Positions 11,079-29,649 of a DNA stretch of 64,000 nt are shown in pieces. A model generated the notes under the pieces. That model had not been told where the DNA came from and did no database searches. It saw only the letters and a list, made by a program, of their open reading frames with translations. This DNA is from Romanomermis culicivorax (Eukaryota; Nematoda; Enoplea; Mermithida; Mermithidae): positions 372,001 through 436,000 of the forward strand of contig CAWUHX010000221.1 in the NCBI GenBank assembly GCA_963922205.1, written 5' to 3'. How positions within the stretch are numbered: position 1 is the first letter of the stretch; every line of letters starts with the position of its first letter. The translations under genes were made by a program, and so were the position numbers.

Positions 11079-11396
11079 ATGTCTAATTTCGCGCTTTCGT
11101 TGTTCACATTGCCTTTTTCCAACGCATCCGTTGAGTGGGTGTTTTCTATAATGAATGTTGCAAAATCAAAATTGAGGAACCGCCTCGTTTGTAACTCTGT
11201 TGATGCCATATTACTTGTTCGCTACAGTATAGCTTTACAGAATATATCTTTATCGAGTTTTAATGCATCAGATGATATGCTTAGTCGTTTCAATCAGTCA
11301 ATGTACAGTGATGATGCTAATAATAATAGTACTAATAATAACAGTGATATTGAATATGAAGAGGCGTTCGATGTTGTTGATCAAATAAACATTTGA
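11079..11396 (+). pseudogene. hAT transposase C-terminal dimerisation fragment
   Basis: This 105-codon frame begins in the conserved hAT C-terminal block: LPFSNASVEWVFSIMN is followed by KSKLRNRL. In intact hAT transposases the block reads ...SVERxFS..., and here the Arg is Trp. An acidic, Asn-rich tail ends at 11396. In the family this region dimerises the transposase and completes the catalytic fold. The N-terminal BED finger and the catalytic Asp regions were not found upstream in the element, so this is a fragment. Confidence 0.85.
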
Positions 11397-11587
11397 TATA
11401 GTTTATATATTGCTTTTGATTTATCAGTGTTTTTCATTTACATTCAAGCTATTTTCAATGTTCTCGAGTGTCAGTAGAATTTCGGTAAAATTTTTCAAAG
11501 TCAGTAGAATTGCAGTAGAATTTCAGTTAAACGAGATGTAGTTTCAGTAGAAACTTTGTTGAACCACCTGGCAACAGTGCACATTCC

Positions 11588-12970
11588 GCCCACCATGGTT
11601 TATTCAATATTTCAAATCATGAAATCTCCAGTTTCACAATTTAGAATATTTGCATTTTATTTTATTTATGAGTGGTTTTTCATCATCATGTTTTTTCAAG
11701 ACGCATACATGCCCCAGCCCAACACGAAGTAAGTCTTAATCATTAAGGTCTGAACTTCTTGGTAATCTTCTGCATCAAACGTTCTTGGTTCCGAATCATT
11801 TCTATTCTTGGTGGATCACCAAGCAAGAGTCTCAAAATAATAAGAAAAGATTTAAAATATAACAGAACAAATGGACCGAAAAATTGGGGAAAAAATGTCC
11901 GCCATCCACCAAGCATATCCGCCTTTTAGACTTGAAAAAGGCGGATTCTGCATCCACTGATTAGACTGAAATATCCGCAAAAAAGAGCGGATGATTCATC
12001 GACCATCCGTATCAGTATCAGTCGATTAGACCATTTCCCCCATCTGCATCCGGATTCTGCCGATTATATTCTGCCCAGAAAAAAAGATATATATGGAATA
12101 GGAGACAGAAAAAAGAAAGAAAAAGAACGGAAAGTGGAAAGAATTGGTGGAAAACTGCTTCGACATGAACTTCTCGTCATGAAAAAATGTGAAGAAAGCA
12201 TTTCAGAGCTGAAATGTAGTTATTTTTCAAATTATTTTATTTTAGGCTTTTCATTTTGCTCTGATCTAATGTTTGTGTGCTCTAATGTCCTGCGCTTGGT
12301 CCTCAATTAATAGAATGGACGACTATGTATTTTTGCTATTTGAATTTCAAGGTTCATACGTTTGTATATTATTTTGAATTTTGTTACAAATTCATACCTA
12401 TGTGGTGCATTGACAACTTATCAGCGAAACCCTAAATTTTCAGGCAAGCTAGTGTGAATACTGTTATGGTGAAGTATATCGTAAATTGTCATATTACGGC
12501 GCCCTTGGTCAGCGTATGAATTATCATACGTGGCGCGGTAGTGTTTACCTTTTGGCCCCAAAATTGCGTGTCCCCCCCCCCCACCCTAGAACCAAAATGG
12601 TGAGAACTAGAACCTTCGGGTCTTTTTCATAATTTCGGCCATAGGGGCAAACTACAGGGTGTCTTTTGTCATTTCGCCTCTATCTGCAAGTGGTGCTCAG
12701 TGGGGCTAAAAAACAGCCCCTCAATGGGTGTGGCATATCCAAGCTCCATACTTCGGCCTAAGCATCCTGGGAGTGCAATCTCAAATGCGATTTTTCATTT
12801 TTTTAAAATATGTCCTCAATTCAATTATATGGTGATCCAAAGTCGCGGGGAAACACGAAATTCTGCAATTTTGTTATATAATACTTTCGGCTTGAAAAAA
12901 AAAACAATCTGTGCAGCACTACGATGTCAGAATTTTTTGCAGTTTCAATTGAACTGGTAACCTTGTTGTG
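11588..12970. other. Gene-free interval
   Basis: No gene is supported. A region rich in ATCCGC/GCGGAT words (about 11895-12060) shares style with 3640-3660 and 4295-4350 (CATCTGCCATCCACC-like) and is probably an old repeat. A C-run lies near 12572-12584. Confidence 0.4.
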
Positions 12971-12974
12971 ATTT

Positions 12975-13745
12975 TTGGGTGTGAGGGTTTTCGACCACTG
13001 GGAATTCGATCGACGTGGTCACTTTACACGAAAAATTATCCTGGCTGTAAACAAGCGTATTTCCGTGATCATTAGAAGCAAGGGGTTTTGGACCACGGTA
13101 AATTCGATGAATGTGGGCACAGAACAAAAAAATTGTTCCAGCTGTGAGCAAACAAATTTTCGTAATTTTTTTTGTGGTTGGAATTTTCAAAAGGGAGGAA
13201 TTCAATAGATGTGTCACTTTACACAAAAAATTCTCTCGGGTGTGAACAAGCCTATTTTCGTGATTTTTTTTGTGGAAGGGATTTTCGACCATTGGGAATT
13301 CGATGGATGCGGGTACTTTACACAAAAAAACTATCCCGGGTGCAAACAAGAGTATATTCGTGATTTTTTGGTGGCAGGAGTTTTCGACTGGGGGAAATTC
13401 AATGGATGCGTCACTTTACACAGAAAAATTATCTCTGGTGTAAACAAGCGTATTTTCGTGGTCTTTCCTGGGGAGGGTTTTCGATGACCATGGGGAATTT
13501 ATGAATGCGATCACTTTACACAAAAAAATTATCTCAGGTGTAAACGAATGTATTTTCGTGATCTTTTGTGAAAGGAGTTTCCGACCACAGGGATTTTAAT
13601 CAGTGTGATTACTTTACACTCAAAATTTAATTGAGAAACAAAGGTATTTCTACGATTTTTTGGGATGAGGGGTTCTTGATTATGGTGAATTCAATGGAAA
13701 TGGTCACTTTACACTCTGTTCACAACGTATTCTAAGTTCTATGCG
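12975..13745. repeat. Tandem array, ~97-bp period, about 8 units
   Basis: The phrase TTTTCGACCAxxGGGAATTCGAT recurs with changes near 12991, 13088, 13282, 13379, 13477, 13573 and 13676. Each copy is followed by TCACTTTACACAAAAAATTATC, then a GTAAACAAGCGTATTTTCGTGA-like end. Spacing is about 97 bp. Several frames stay open across many units because the repeat lacks frequent stops. They are not genes. Confidence 0.85.
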
Positions 13746-13895
13746 ATCTACACATCTTTTACTTTTACCGAAAGTGAGAATTCGTAGCTTTAAGATTTGT
13801 TTTTTATTGTTTCTTTGATGTGAAGATGACCAAATTTAGAACTTCAATGTGCTTCTACGATTTCGTGCATGGTGAGGCCCACTAAAAAGAAGTAA

Positions 13896-14092
13896 ACTAG
13901 TTTATTAGAAAATGCCCCGATAGGGCAGAAAAAAGAACATATACTTTCTTGCATAGTTGCCAAGCTAGAAAAAGGAGTGAACTAGATTTTTGAGAACTTG
14001 GGTTAAAGTTGGAAAAAATTCACTTTCGTTATAATGGATTTTCATTCTTTCTCAAAAAAAATTTTCCATCTCTGTGAAAAAGTATATTCTGC
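13896..14092 (+). repeat. Left arm of ~197-bp inverted repeat (fold-back element)
   Basis: It reads from ACTAGTTTATTAGAAAATG... to ...AGTATATTCTGC. It is largely the reverse complement of 15361-15557, including a shared GCCCCGATAGGGCA-like block and the TTTGAGAACTTGGGTTAAAG stretch. The arms enclose about 1.27 kb. Outer flanks do not match, so no target duplication could be assigned. Confidence 0.8.
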
Positions 14093-15360
<1,268 letters not shown>

Positions 15361-15557
15361 GCAGAATATACTTTTTCACAGACGTGGAAAAATTTTTTTT
15401 GGGAAAGAATGAAAATCCAATATAACGGAAGTGAATTTTTTTCCAACTTTAACCCAAGTTCTCAAAAATCTAGTTCACTTCTTTTTCTAGCTTGGCAAAT
15501 ATCCAGGAAAGTATATTCTTTTTTGTGCCCTATCGGGGCATTTTCTAATAAACTAGT
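15361..15557 (-). repeat. Right arm of ~197-bp inverted repeat (fold-back element)
   Basis: It pairs with 13896-14092. The arms are about equal in length and carry scattered substitutions and small indels, so the element is not recent. A transcript through both arms would form a long hairpin. Confidence 0.8.
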
Positions 15558-22661
<7,104 letters not shown>

Positions 22662-23462
22662 TATGAGAATAATTGACGCTAGGGAGTAAATTTTTTGAAA
22701 TGAATTATCAATGATAAAAGTGTAACAGAGAAAGCTTGCAAAGTTGTAAACCTAAAATTTGTAAAATCTAGTTTTTTCCTTCATCAGGATATGGCTACAA
22801 ATTTTTAAACTATAGTTTAATGGTAAAATAATGGATCGAATTTCAAACAAAGCGAAGGAAAAATACAAGCGAATGCTGAGTAAAACGACTTACAACTAAA
22901 AATAGCGGAGGACAAAAATGGCGAACTTTGCGTAAGAAAATTTAGATAGAAATCAGGAACGAAATTTGAATCGTAAGTACAATCAGGCCTTGCTGTTCCG
23001 TTTTGGAAAGCTTTAAAACCATAAATTGAAACTTCGACTTCTTACACGGAATGGTACCTCATTCGTATCACATTTTGAAATTTTTGCTCCGCTATCTATT
23101 CATTATTTCTATCTTCACTGTCCAAAATACACGTTTTGTATCTCCATCTTTAGGATATATTGAGCGAATAGGTACATTTTTCATATCAGACGAGATTTGC
23201 TTTTCAGATATTTCGAAGACTTTTAGGCCAGCTTAAAATGATGGATTCGCTGTGTTGACTTAAATTAACATTGTTAAAAAATTAAAAGATCATTTTGCAT
23301 TAGGTGAAAAATCTTATTGGATGAATTCCCAAAAAAAAGGTATTTTAGGGTAGAAATATACATTTTTTCTCACGCGTTTTCGAAGTCAAATTACTCTGAG
23401 AATGGAGGGCTTGTTGAATGCACGAAAAATACAATACCGAATCGATTTCCAGAAAAAAAAAT
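22662..23462. promoter_or_regulatory. Upstream flank of the phosphatase gene
   Basis: No other gene is supported between the phosphatase start (22661) and the terminal exon at 23463. The promoter or 5' UTR of the phosphatase would lie here if Met 22661 is the true start. I see no distinct TATA box or regulatory motif that I would defend. Confidence 0.25.
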
Positions 23463-23740
23463 TTAGCTAGAAAACGCACGCATTATTTTGGCGTTCTTCA
23501 TCTTGATAATTTCTTTTTTAGAAATCATCGTCTTCGGATCGATATTTTCTTTGTTTTCGTCCGAATCGACGACGGCCAACGAATGTTGTTTTTTCGACGC
23601 ACGTTTAGAACAGTCGATTTTCACAAGGTCACGTAGCGGCAATTCTTTTAACGGAGTAATGACTTTGCGCTTTTCGACGATACAATTTTGGGATTTTCCG
23701 ACGTTCAGACTCTCCCGTGACTTTATTGAACAACGAAAAG
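23463..23740 (-). CDS. Terminal exon of an unrecognised gene
   Basis: The exon follows a good acceptor (TTGACTTTTTCAG, exon from 23740) and stays open to TAA 23463-23465. Base use is more GC-rich than the surroundings, as in the verified exons nearby. The product is Lys-rich and includes EKRKVITPLKELPLRDLVKI and DSDENKENIDP. The latter has a KEN sequence like those in degradation signals, but one motif proves nothing. The upstream exon must end in phase 1. No family was recognised. It could be the 3' end of the unknown gene at 32.6-33.2 kb, but the splice phase does not join directly. Confidence 0.45.
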
Positions 23741-26169
23741 CTGAAAAAGTCAATTCATAAAGAAATAGTATTCTAGACATAATTTTCAACAAAGTGTTCT
23801 CGAAAATGCTCATGATTTTTTATTCCATCTTGTGTTGCAATTCAAGATCGGTCTATTGTTGCTTAGTGCAACGTTTTGGTGCGTCGACTTTATAATGCGA
23901 GCAATACTCTTCCAACAAAATTATCTATAGGCTGATTGGATTGAATCTATACACATGTAATTGGGAGAAGTGTTATAGTAGTGGCTAGCCATTTGCTGAC
24001 ACCCCAAGCATTGTCAATCTATGGCTTAAAATGGGCTAACCGTGGGATTTAGGAACCCCATCTTTCTGGACGAAGACTGAAAAAGTCAATTGTTGGTAGA
24101 AAATAGTTATTTCAGAACATAAGTCGTCAAAAATTTGTATCTTTTGGTGCTTTGCGCCGGTTTTTAGACAAAAATTACAATTTTTCGAACCATTCTCGGA
24201 CTTTTAGGACGAAAAAATCTATTTATTTTCTTAAATGACCCTCTAAAATTTTGGGCAGCGTGACCAACCATCACTCCAGACCTTGGAGCTCTACTACATT
24301 TATGATGCAATCTGATTTGGAAACTGTGTATAGATGACTTGACATACCTGACGAGCATTCTTCGTGGAACAAAGATACAACTTTCATTTCAGATATCGAC
24401 TTCGATCTATAAAATGTAACGTTTCGAGGAAAAATCTTCATTAGGCTAGAAAACATTACAACAACAGAACATGATGGAAGAAATTTAAAATTTCTCAATT
24501 TCAGACAGGCTTAAGACATCTCGACAAGAGTTCAACTCAGACAGAATACTTGGCCGTTAGCTGTACATTTTCAACTTGCGAGTCGCAAGTTAACGTGGTG
24601 ACCTTCAATAAAGTAATCCAATATATGGACTAGTTGAAGCCTGATGCAGAAGACGAAGTACAACGTCGTGATACAATTTAAAAAAGTCACTTAAAATACG
24701 ATCGACTAACTACAGATGCCTGGCTATCCCGATGGCTATTGAAAGTCAATTCGCCAACTAAAACATATTTTGAGGCAAAAAGTGGTTTTTTTTCTGTTTT
24801 TTGTCATTTTGATTCATTTTCGGCCCCAGACATCCATGAAAAAGTTATGCTGTGCATTTCTGGGCGTACTGTCTACTTTTAAAAGCTCCGAGTAGTTGGG
24901 TACAGGCGTAAAGGTAGATTTTGAATAGAGGCGGTAGCTAATTTTCCGAAATTTTGGGAGAAGGTTCGGAAAGCGCTGAAAATATTATTTTTGCGCTTGT
25001 AGAGTGAAAAAAGCTCACTCGATTATTTGTACTTTAAAAGATTTGGAGAAAGCGAAAAATCATACTTTTCGCTCATACACGTAACGAAGCGTCGAGATCT
25101 GCAGGGGGTTTCTTATGGGTGGGGTCATACCACAGGTCGATTTTATCCATATTTCTTTATGTTTGATGACCTAAAATGCATTTTCTAATATTTGAATCTA
25201 TGAAAATTTTTTCTGATTTCATAATGTGCCTCTGGATAGTGACTAAGCCACAGTTATCAGCTCCAGATTGATGTCTCATCAATAAATCGGAACATTGACT
25301 AACTTGACTGATATCAAGACAAGCACTTGTTATGCTATAGACCATTAGAGATGGAACGAGCAGCAATTATAATTTTTTCTAAATAAAGTAACTGAAATGT
25401 GATTTTTCGAGTTCGAGTATGGACTTCTCAATTATTCTAGTTCGAGTTCCGATTCGAGTAATTCATTTAAGAATAGATGACAATACTGGACATCCAATGC
25501 TATTAATCAGACTACATCATGAGAAAGTTTACGGTTATTTCCTGACGAGAAAGAACATTCTTGTCCCAAGAACATTTGACAGGCGTTAAAGTAGGCCGAT
25601 AATAATCAATACTTTTATGTGTGCATGAACTGATCGCTGAAATCACTGCATTGATTGATTTTCCATTTACAGATACCAGAGCATAGTGATATGGGTAAAA
25701 ATTCAATTTTAAACGTTCTTGTGAATATTTGGCTATATTTATTGACAATTTTTTCGTTTTTACTTCAAATTCTGGTGGAGATTAAACTAGTTGAAGCCAA
25801 CTAGGGGCTTGAAATTTACTAATTTTTTTCCACTGAAATTGAATTACTGAAATTTACTGAAGACGGCTAAGAAACTGTGCCGTGACAAATGAGCTAAAGA
25901 GTCAAATCAAAACAAAGTAAAATTTGTTCTATTATGGGGTTAATTCCATGTCAAGTTGTTTAATGGTCCCCACTCGACCATCTCAAAAATTCATGAAATT
26001 TTTACCAGACGCACCCGAGTCTGAAACGAATAATGCTAAGGTTTTACTCTGATGCCTCACATACTCTTCAAGTTGTGGGGCCCCAAACTTTTGGGTTCAC
26101 CCATCCGGTCCCGGAAGACGTGACAAAAGCTGAAGTTTGGCATGTGATTGCCGATCCAATATTTGATAA
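23741..26169. other. Gene-free interval
   Basis: I see no supported exon. An open frame on the minus strand at 25512-25748 has protein-like composition (YSQERLKLNFYPYHYALVSV) but no domain and no convincing splice context. Confidence 0.35.
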
Positions 26170-26681
26170 ATCAGGCTCAAATTTTCCCTCTTAACACAAC
26201 TTTTTACGCCTATCCCAACTACTAACCATTGCAATCTTTTTTCGAGCCTTAAGACTCCCTCTAACAGCATAGAAAAATTAGTCGCGGGAACAATGGTGGC
26301 CACTTTGAGCAGTCATAACACAGAAACTGGTAGTAGGAAACTATTAATATCTGGGGGGTATACGTTTTAAGATAACCCTGTTCGTATTCACAAAATTTTG
26401 AGTTTTGGGTTCTGGGTTTGCAGATATAGCATATTGAAAATGTGTGTGTACAAAATTATGCAAATTTTAAGCCAACTTTACTGCCATATATATCAACTGT
26501 ACCCATTTCAATTTCAATAATTTATGCTTATGCACCATTTGAAAGAGTAGGTTTTCCTCTCCAAAACTCACCTATTTTGATTTTAGACCCATCTGCCTTT
26601 AATGCTGAAAAAGTATTCCAACAATGACAATATTTAGGCCTTGCGGCGACCCTGTCATACACTAAGTTATGTAGGTGCTAG
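26170..26681 (+). repeat. Left arm of ~515-bp inverted repeat
   Basis: It runs from ATCAGGCTCAAATTTT to GTAGGTGCTAG. It matches 28657-29175 in reverse complement over its whole length with scattered differences. Shared blocks include CGAGCCTTAAGACTCCCTCT and GACCCTGTCATAC. The arms flank ~2 kb containing decayed coding sequence (see 27120-28020), which suggests a transposon with long terminal inverted repeats. The outer flanks show no target duplication. Confidence 0.85.
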
Positions 26682-27119
26682 CTCTAATTTAGCTCATTAG
26701 ACCTTTGTAATCACGTTTCAATGAAGTTGTCATTAACATAAGTTTCACATTCTGATGAATAGTGCAGACAAGTGTTTATTTTTTGTGCACAGTGCAGAAA
26801 AGCCGAAAAAAGTTTCTGGACTGCTGTTTTCTCTTATTATACCATACAATAATAGCGAATATAGGAAAAAAGTGAATCAAATGTGTAATTCATTGATATC
26901 AGAAGTGTGTGCACATATCATCAAAATTATATTCCTTCTCATAAAATAAATTTCGAAATAAATTTACAAAATATTTTTACCAAAATCTTTGGCAGTTGAT
27001 TTTAAAAGTTCAGACTCAATGATAGACACATTATAGAAGAGTATATGTGATCGAACACATGACTCAAAAAATTTTGCACCAGCGCAGAAATCACAAAAAA
27101 AAAATTCTGCACAAAGCGT

Positions 27120-28020
27120 AAAAAGTCTGCACTGTGCAGAAAAAATACTGGTGCAGACACAAATTGAAAGGGAGCCAGATGGGCCAACAATAATCCACTA
27201 TTTTGGATGAAGTTCACAGAATTTAGAAAAGCCAATATCAGTCATTCTACATTGTTTTTGGTAAGCAACGAAAAGTTCTCTCAGATTGCACAGTAATAAC
27301 TGTTTTTGCTTTCGCTGTTAAATGCCCTCAATTATAAATGATACGTAATCCTTTTTCCTAGGCAAAGTAGAGAGAATTCGTTTTTTTCATAAAAAGTTTT
27401 AACACGTTGCTCAACTTCAACTGAAAGAGGCTTTCCAGAGTTTTTCTCCGGTGAAGCAAGAATGCCAAAATTTCCTTTCAAGTTTCTGGCTTCACTAACC
27501 ATTTGATGTGAAACACTAAAATAATCAACAGTTTGATCAATATTTCAATTATCAAGAACTACTGTCAACATTTGAACTTTCGTATCATGAAAAGGAATTT
27601 AGATCGACTAGAAATTTCTCATAAGCTTCGAAGTTCGAACATTTAGCTGAATTTTCTTGCTGATTAAATCATCCAGCAAATCTGAGTCGCAATGGCTCCT
27701 TGTGCCTGGGAAATTTTTCGCTTTGCATTTCCTCGTTCCTTCAAAATTCAAGGGGTGAAAAGCCGAGTTGCTGTAAGCTATTAGCCTTGCCAGATTAATC
27801 ATCGGTGAAATCTGTGTCATCAGATTTATTCATATCTGTTACAGTTAATTCAGCTTTGTATTTGGAATATCTTCCCTATACCTAGGGCATAACTTCTGGC
27901 CAGGCTTTACTAATGTATTAGTTAAGACTGTTGACATATCAATCGATTTGAATGCTTTAGAACGATTATGATCCTGTTTTTTAAAAGGATCGCAGCAAGA
28001 TTTTTGTAGGAATTCAAATT
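27120..28020 (-). pseudogene. Decayed transposon-associated protein between inverted repeats
   Basis: Reading the minus strand, several blocks appear in order, split by stops and a frameshift. First comes CCDPFKK with a KPGQKLCPRY segment (about 27850-28000), then ILASPEKNSGKPLSVEVEQ and VKTFYEKNEFS (about 27370-27480). KKDYVSF and KQKQLLLCNLREL follow in another frame (about 27270-27360), and last GFSKFCELHPK and SICVCT (about 27140-27235). From memory, this order of blocks matches a large family of uncharacterised repeat-derived proteins found in many invertebrates. I cannot give a database name. No function can be assigned, and this copy is dead. Confidence 0.6.
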
Positions 28021-28475
28021 TTGTCAAAAGTAAGGCTTCATGGTAAGAGCAAACTTAGACACATTCCTCAAAATCTATGACACCAGATCGATGTAGCAAT
28101 AATTTTTTTTGATGGCAATTGATGATTTGATGACAAATTTTCAATTGGTTTCAAAATACTACAGCCGTAATAAGTTGAAGGCCTATCGCAGTTAGATTTT
28201 GTAAAAACTTCAATAAAGCAGGGGCTTGATTTTGGTAAATCCATTATAACGAAGCTGATTTGCTGAAGATGAATTAGAACCATAAAAACAAACAGCCAAT
28301 TACAAGCTGAGGTTGAAAAAAACAAAGAGAAACAGGCATACTTTGCCGAGAACCCCCCTCAAAACGGAAAAAACTGGTGAGAAGGCTTACTTAACCTACG
28401 GGCAAGTCTGATCAAATATGGCCCGAACTTGCCCAAGAGAGTCTTTTTGGCAGCAGGACTCAGATTGCTGACAAT

Positions 28476-28606
28476 CAGGGCCGCCCCCTCCCATTGAGGC
28501 AGCATGCAAACAGTGTATCGCGTAAGATCAACATTTTCTGGGGCTATTCAGTAAAAAAAGTTAGTCCGCCACCCCCCCCCATGAAAAAATCCTGCGCACG
28601 GCCCTG
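28476..28606. mobile_element. 131-bp hAT-type MITE with perfect 8-bp TSD
   Basis: The ends CAGGGCCG and CGGCCCTG are flanked by CTGACAAT on both sides (28468-28475 and 28607-28614). The interior matches the two ends of the 964-bp element at 58919-59882 (CCATTGAGGCAG at the left, AGATCAACATTTTCTGGGGC and TGAAAAAATCCTGCGCACGG at the right). It is therefore an internally deleted copy of that family. It sits between the long inverted-repeat arms, close to the right arm. Confidence 0.9.
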
Positions 28607-28656
28607 CTGACAATTAATGTCTTTTTCATTTTGTACGACTTTACATGCTGCCTGAT

Positions 28657-29175
28657 CTAGCACCTGCATAACTTAGGGTATGACAGGGTCGCCGCGAAGC
28701 ATAAACATTGTCACTTTCGGAGTACTTTTTCAGCATTAAAGGTAAATGGGTCTAAAATCATAATAGGTGAGTTCTGGAGAGAAAAACCTGCTCTTTCAAA
28801 TGGAGCACAAATTATTGAAATTGAAAAAGTACAGCTGAGATATATGGCGCTAAAGTTGACTTAAAATTTGCATAATTTTGTACACACACTTGTTCAATAT
28901 GCTGTATCTGCAAAACCAAATGCAGAAAAAACACGACATTCTGTGAATACGAACAGAGATGTCTTAAAACGTATACCCCAAGATATTACTGATTTCTGAC
29001 TATCAGTTTCTGAGTTATGACTGCTCAAAGTGGCTACCATTGTTCCCGTGACAAATTTTTCTATACTGTTAGAGGGAGTCTTAAGGCTCGAAAAAAGGAT
29101 TGCAATGGTTGTAGGTAAAATAGTTGGGTGGGATAAGGGTAAAAAGTTGTGTTGGAAGCGAAAATTTGAGCCTGA
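28657..29175 (-). repeat. Right arm of ~515-bp inverted repeat
   Basis: Reverse complement of 26170-26681 with scattered substitutions. Its inner end is CTAGCACCTGC and its outer end is GAGCCTGAT. Open frames at 28894-29230 come from the repeat and are not a gene. Confidence 0.85.
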
Positions 29176-29390
29176 TAACGTCCGAAATCTTTTCCTAATA
29201 ACTGCAATCCAAACAAAAAAGTTCAAATGAAGTAGCTTTTGGGTTAAAGAGAGTGGCAGCAACTCATATATCGTTCCAAAAAACCAAGCAGTAAATGTCG
29301 TGCTTGGTAGGGGAACTCCTACCATAGCCCCAATGCAAAGGTGTGTCTAGATGTGACAGTAATTCAGCTAGCCAAACTCTCATTTTAAGA

Positions 29391-29466
29391 ATATCGGGTT
29401 CGGGTCCAAAATTTTGAGAATATCGGGTCCGGGTGCAGCGAAATAGTCGGGTAATTTCGGGTCTCA
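29391..29466. repeat. TCGGGT-rich interspersed repeat (copy 1)
   Basis: AATATCGGGTTCGGGTCC is followed by AAAATTTTGAGAATATCGGG and CGGGTAATTTCGGGTC. The same string occurs at 31598-31643, where an 801-bp element interrupts it, and it resumes at 32453-32490. A shorter relative lies at 42225-42300. Confidence 0.7.
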
Positions 29467-29649
29467 TTTTGTTATATTTTTTCTAAATGCTATTCTGTGT
29501 AAAATCATTCACACACGATTTCTGGGAGATTTGACCTACTGCTCCATTGACCTATGATAAGTTGGAAATTTTAATATCTGAAAATGAGATATTTTGAGTG
29601 GTTTTATATGCTGAGTATTGTGACAGCATATATTCGGCGCCAAAGTCAA

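Larger units (their letters stand above)
8933..11579. mobile_element. hAT-family DNA transposon (decayed) with TIRs and 8-bp TSD
   Basis: The left end CACTGTTGCCAGGTG (8933) is the exact reverse complement of the right end CACCTGGCAACAGTG (to 11579). Both ends are flanked by the same 8 bp, CACATTCC (8925-8932 and 11580-11587), the classic hAT target-site duplication (TSD). Clusters of AGTAGAATT-like words lie just inside both ends (about 8946-9130 and 11466-11550). In hAT elements such subterminal repeats are typical transposase-binding sites. Only the C-terminal part of a transposase remains (11079-11396). Two smaller elements have inserted inside. Confidence 0.93.

Noticed and set aside
12945-13487. 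Long overlapping open frames on both strands as protein genes
   Set aside because: They coincide with the 97-bp tandem array and repeat the same peptide pattern in several frames.
59-13745. CRISPR array
   Set aside because: The tandem repeats have diverged units without unique spacers of constant length, and the genome is eukaryotic.
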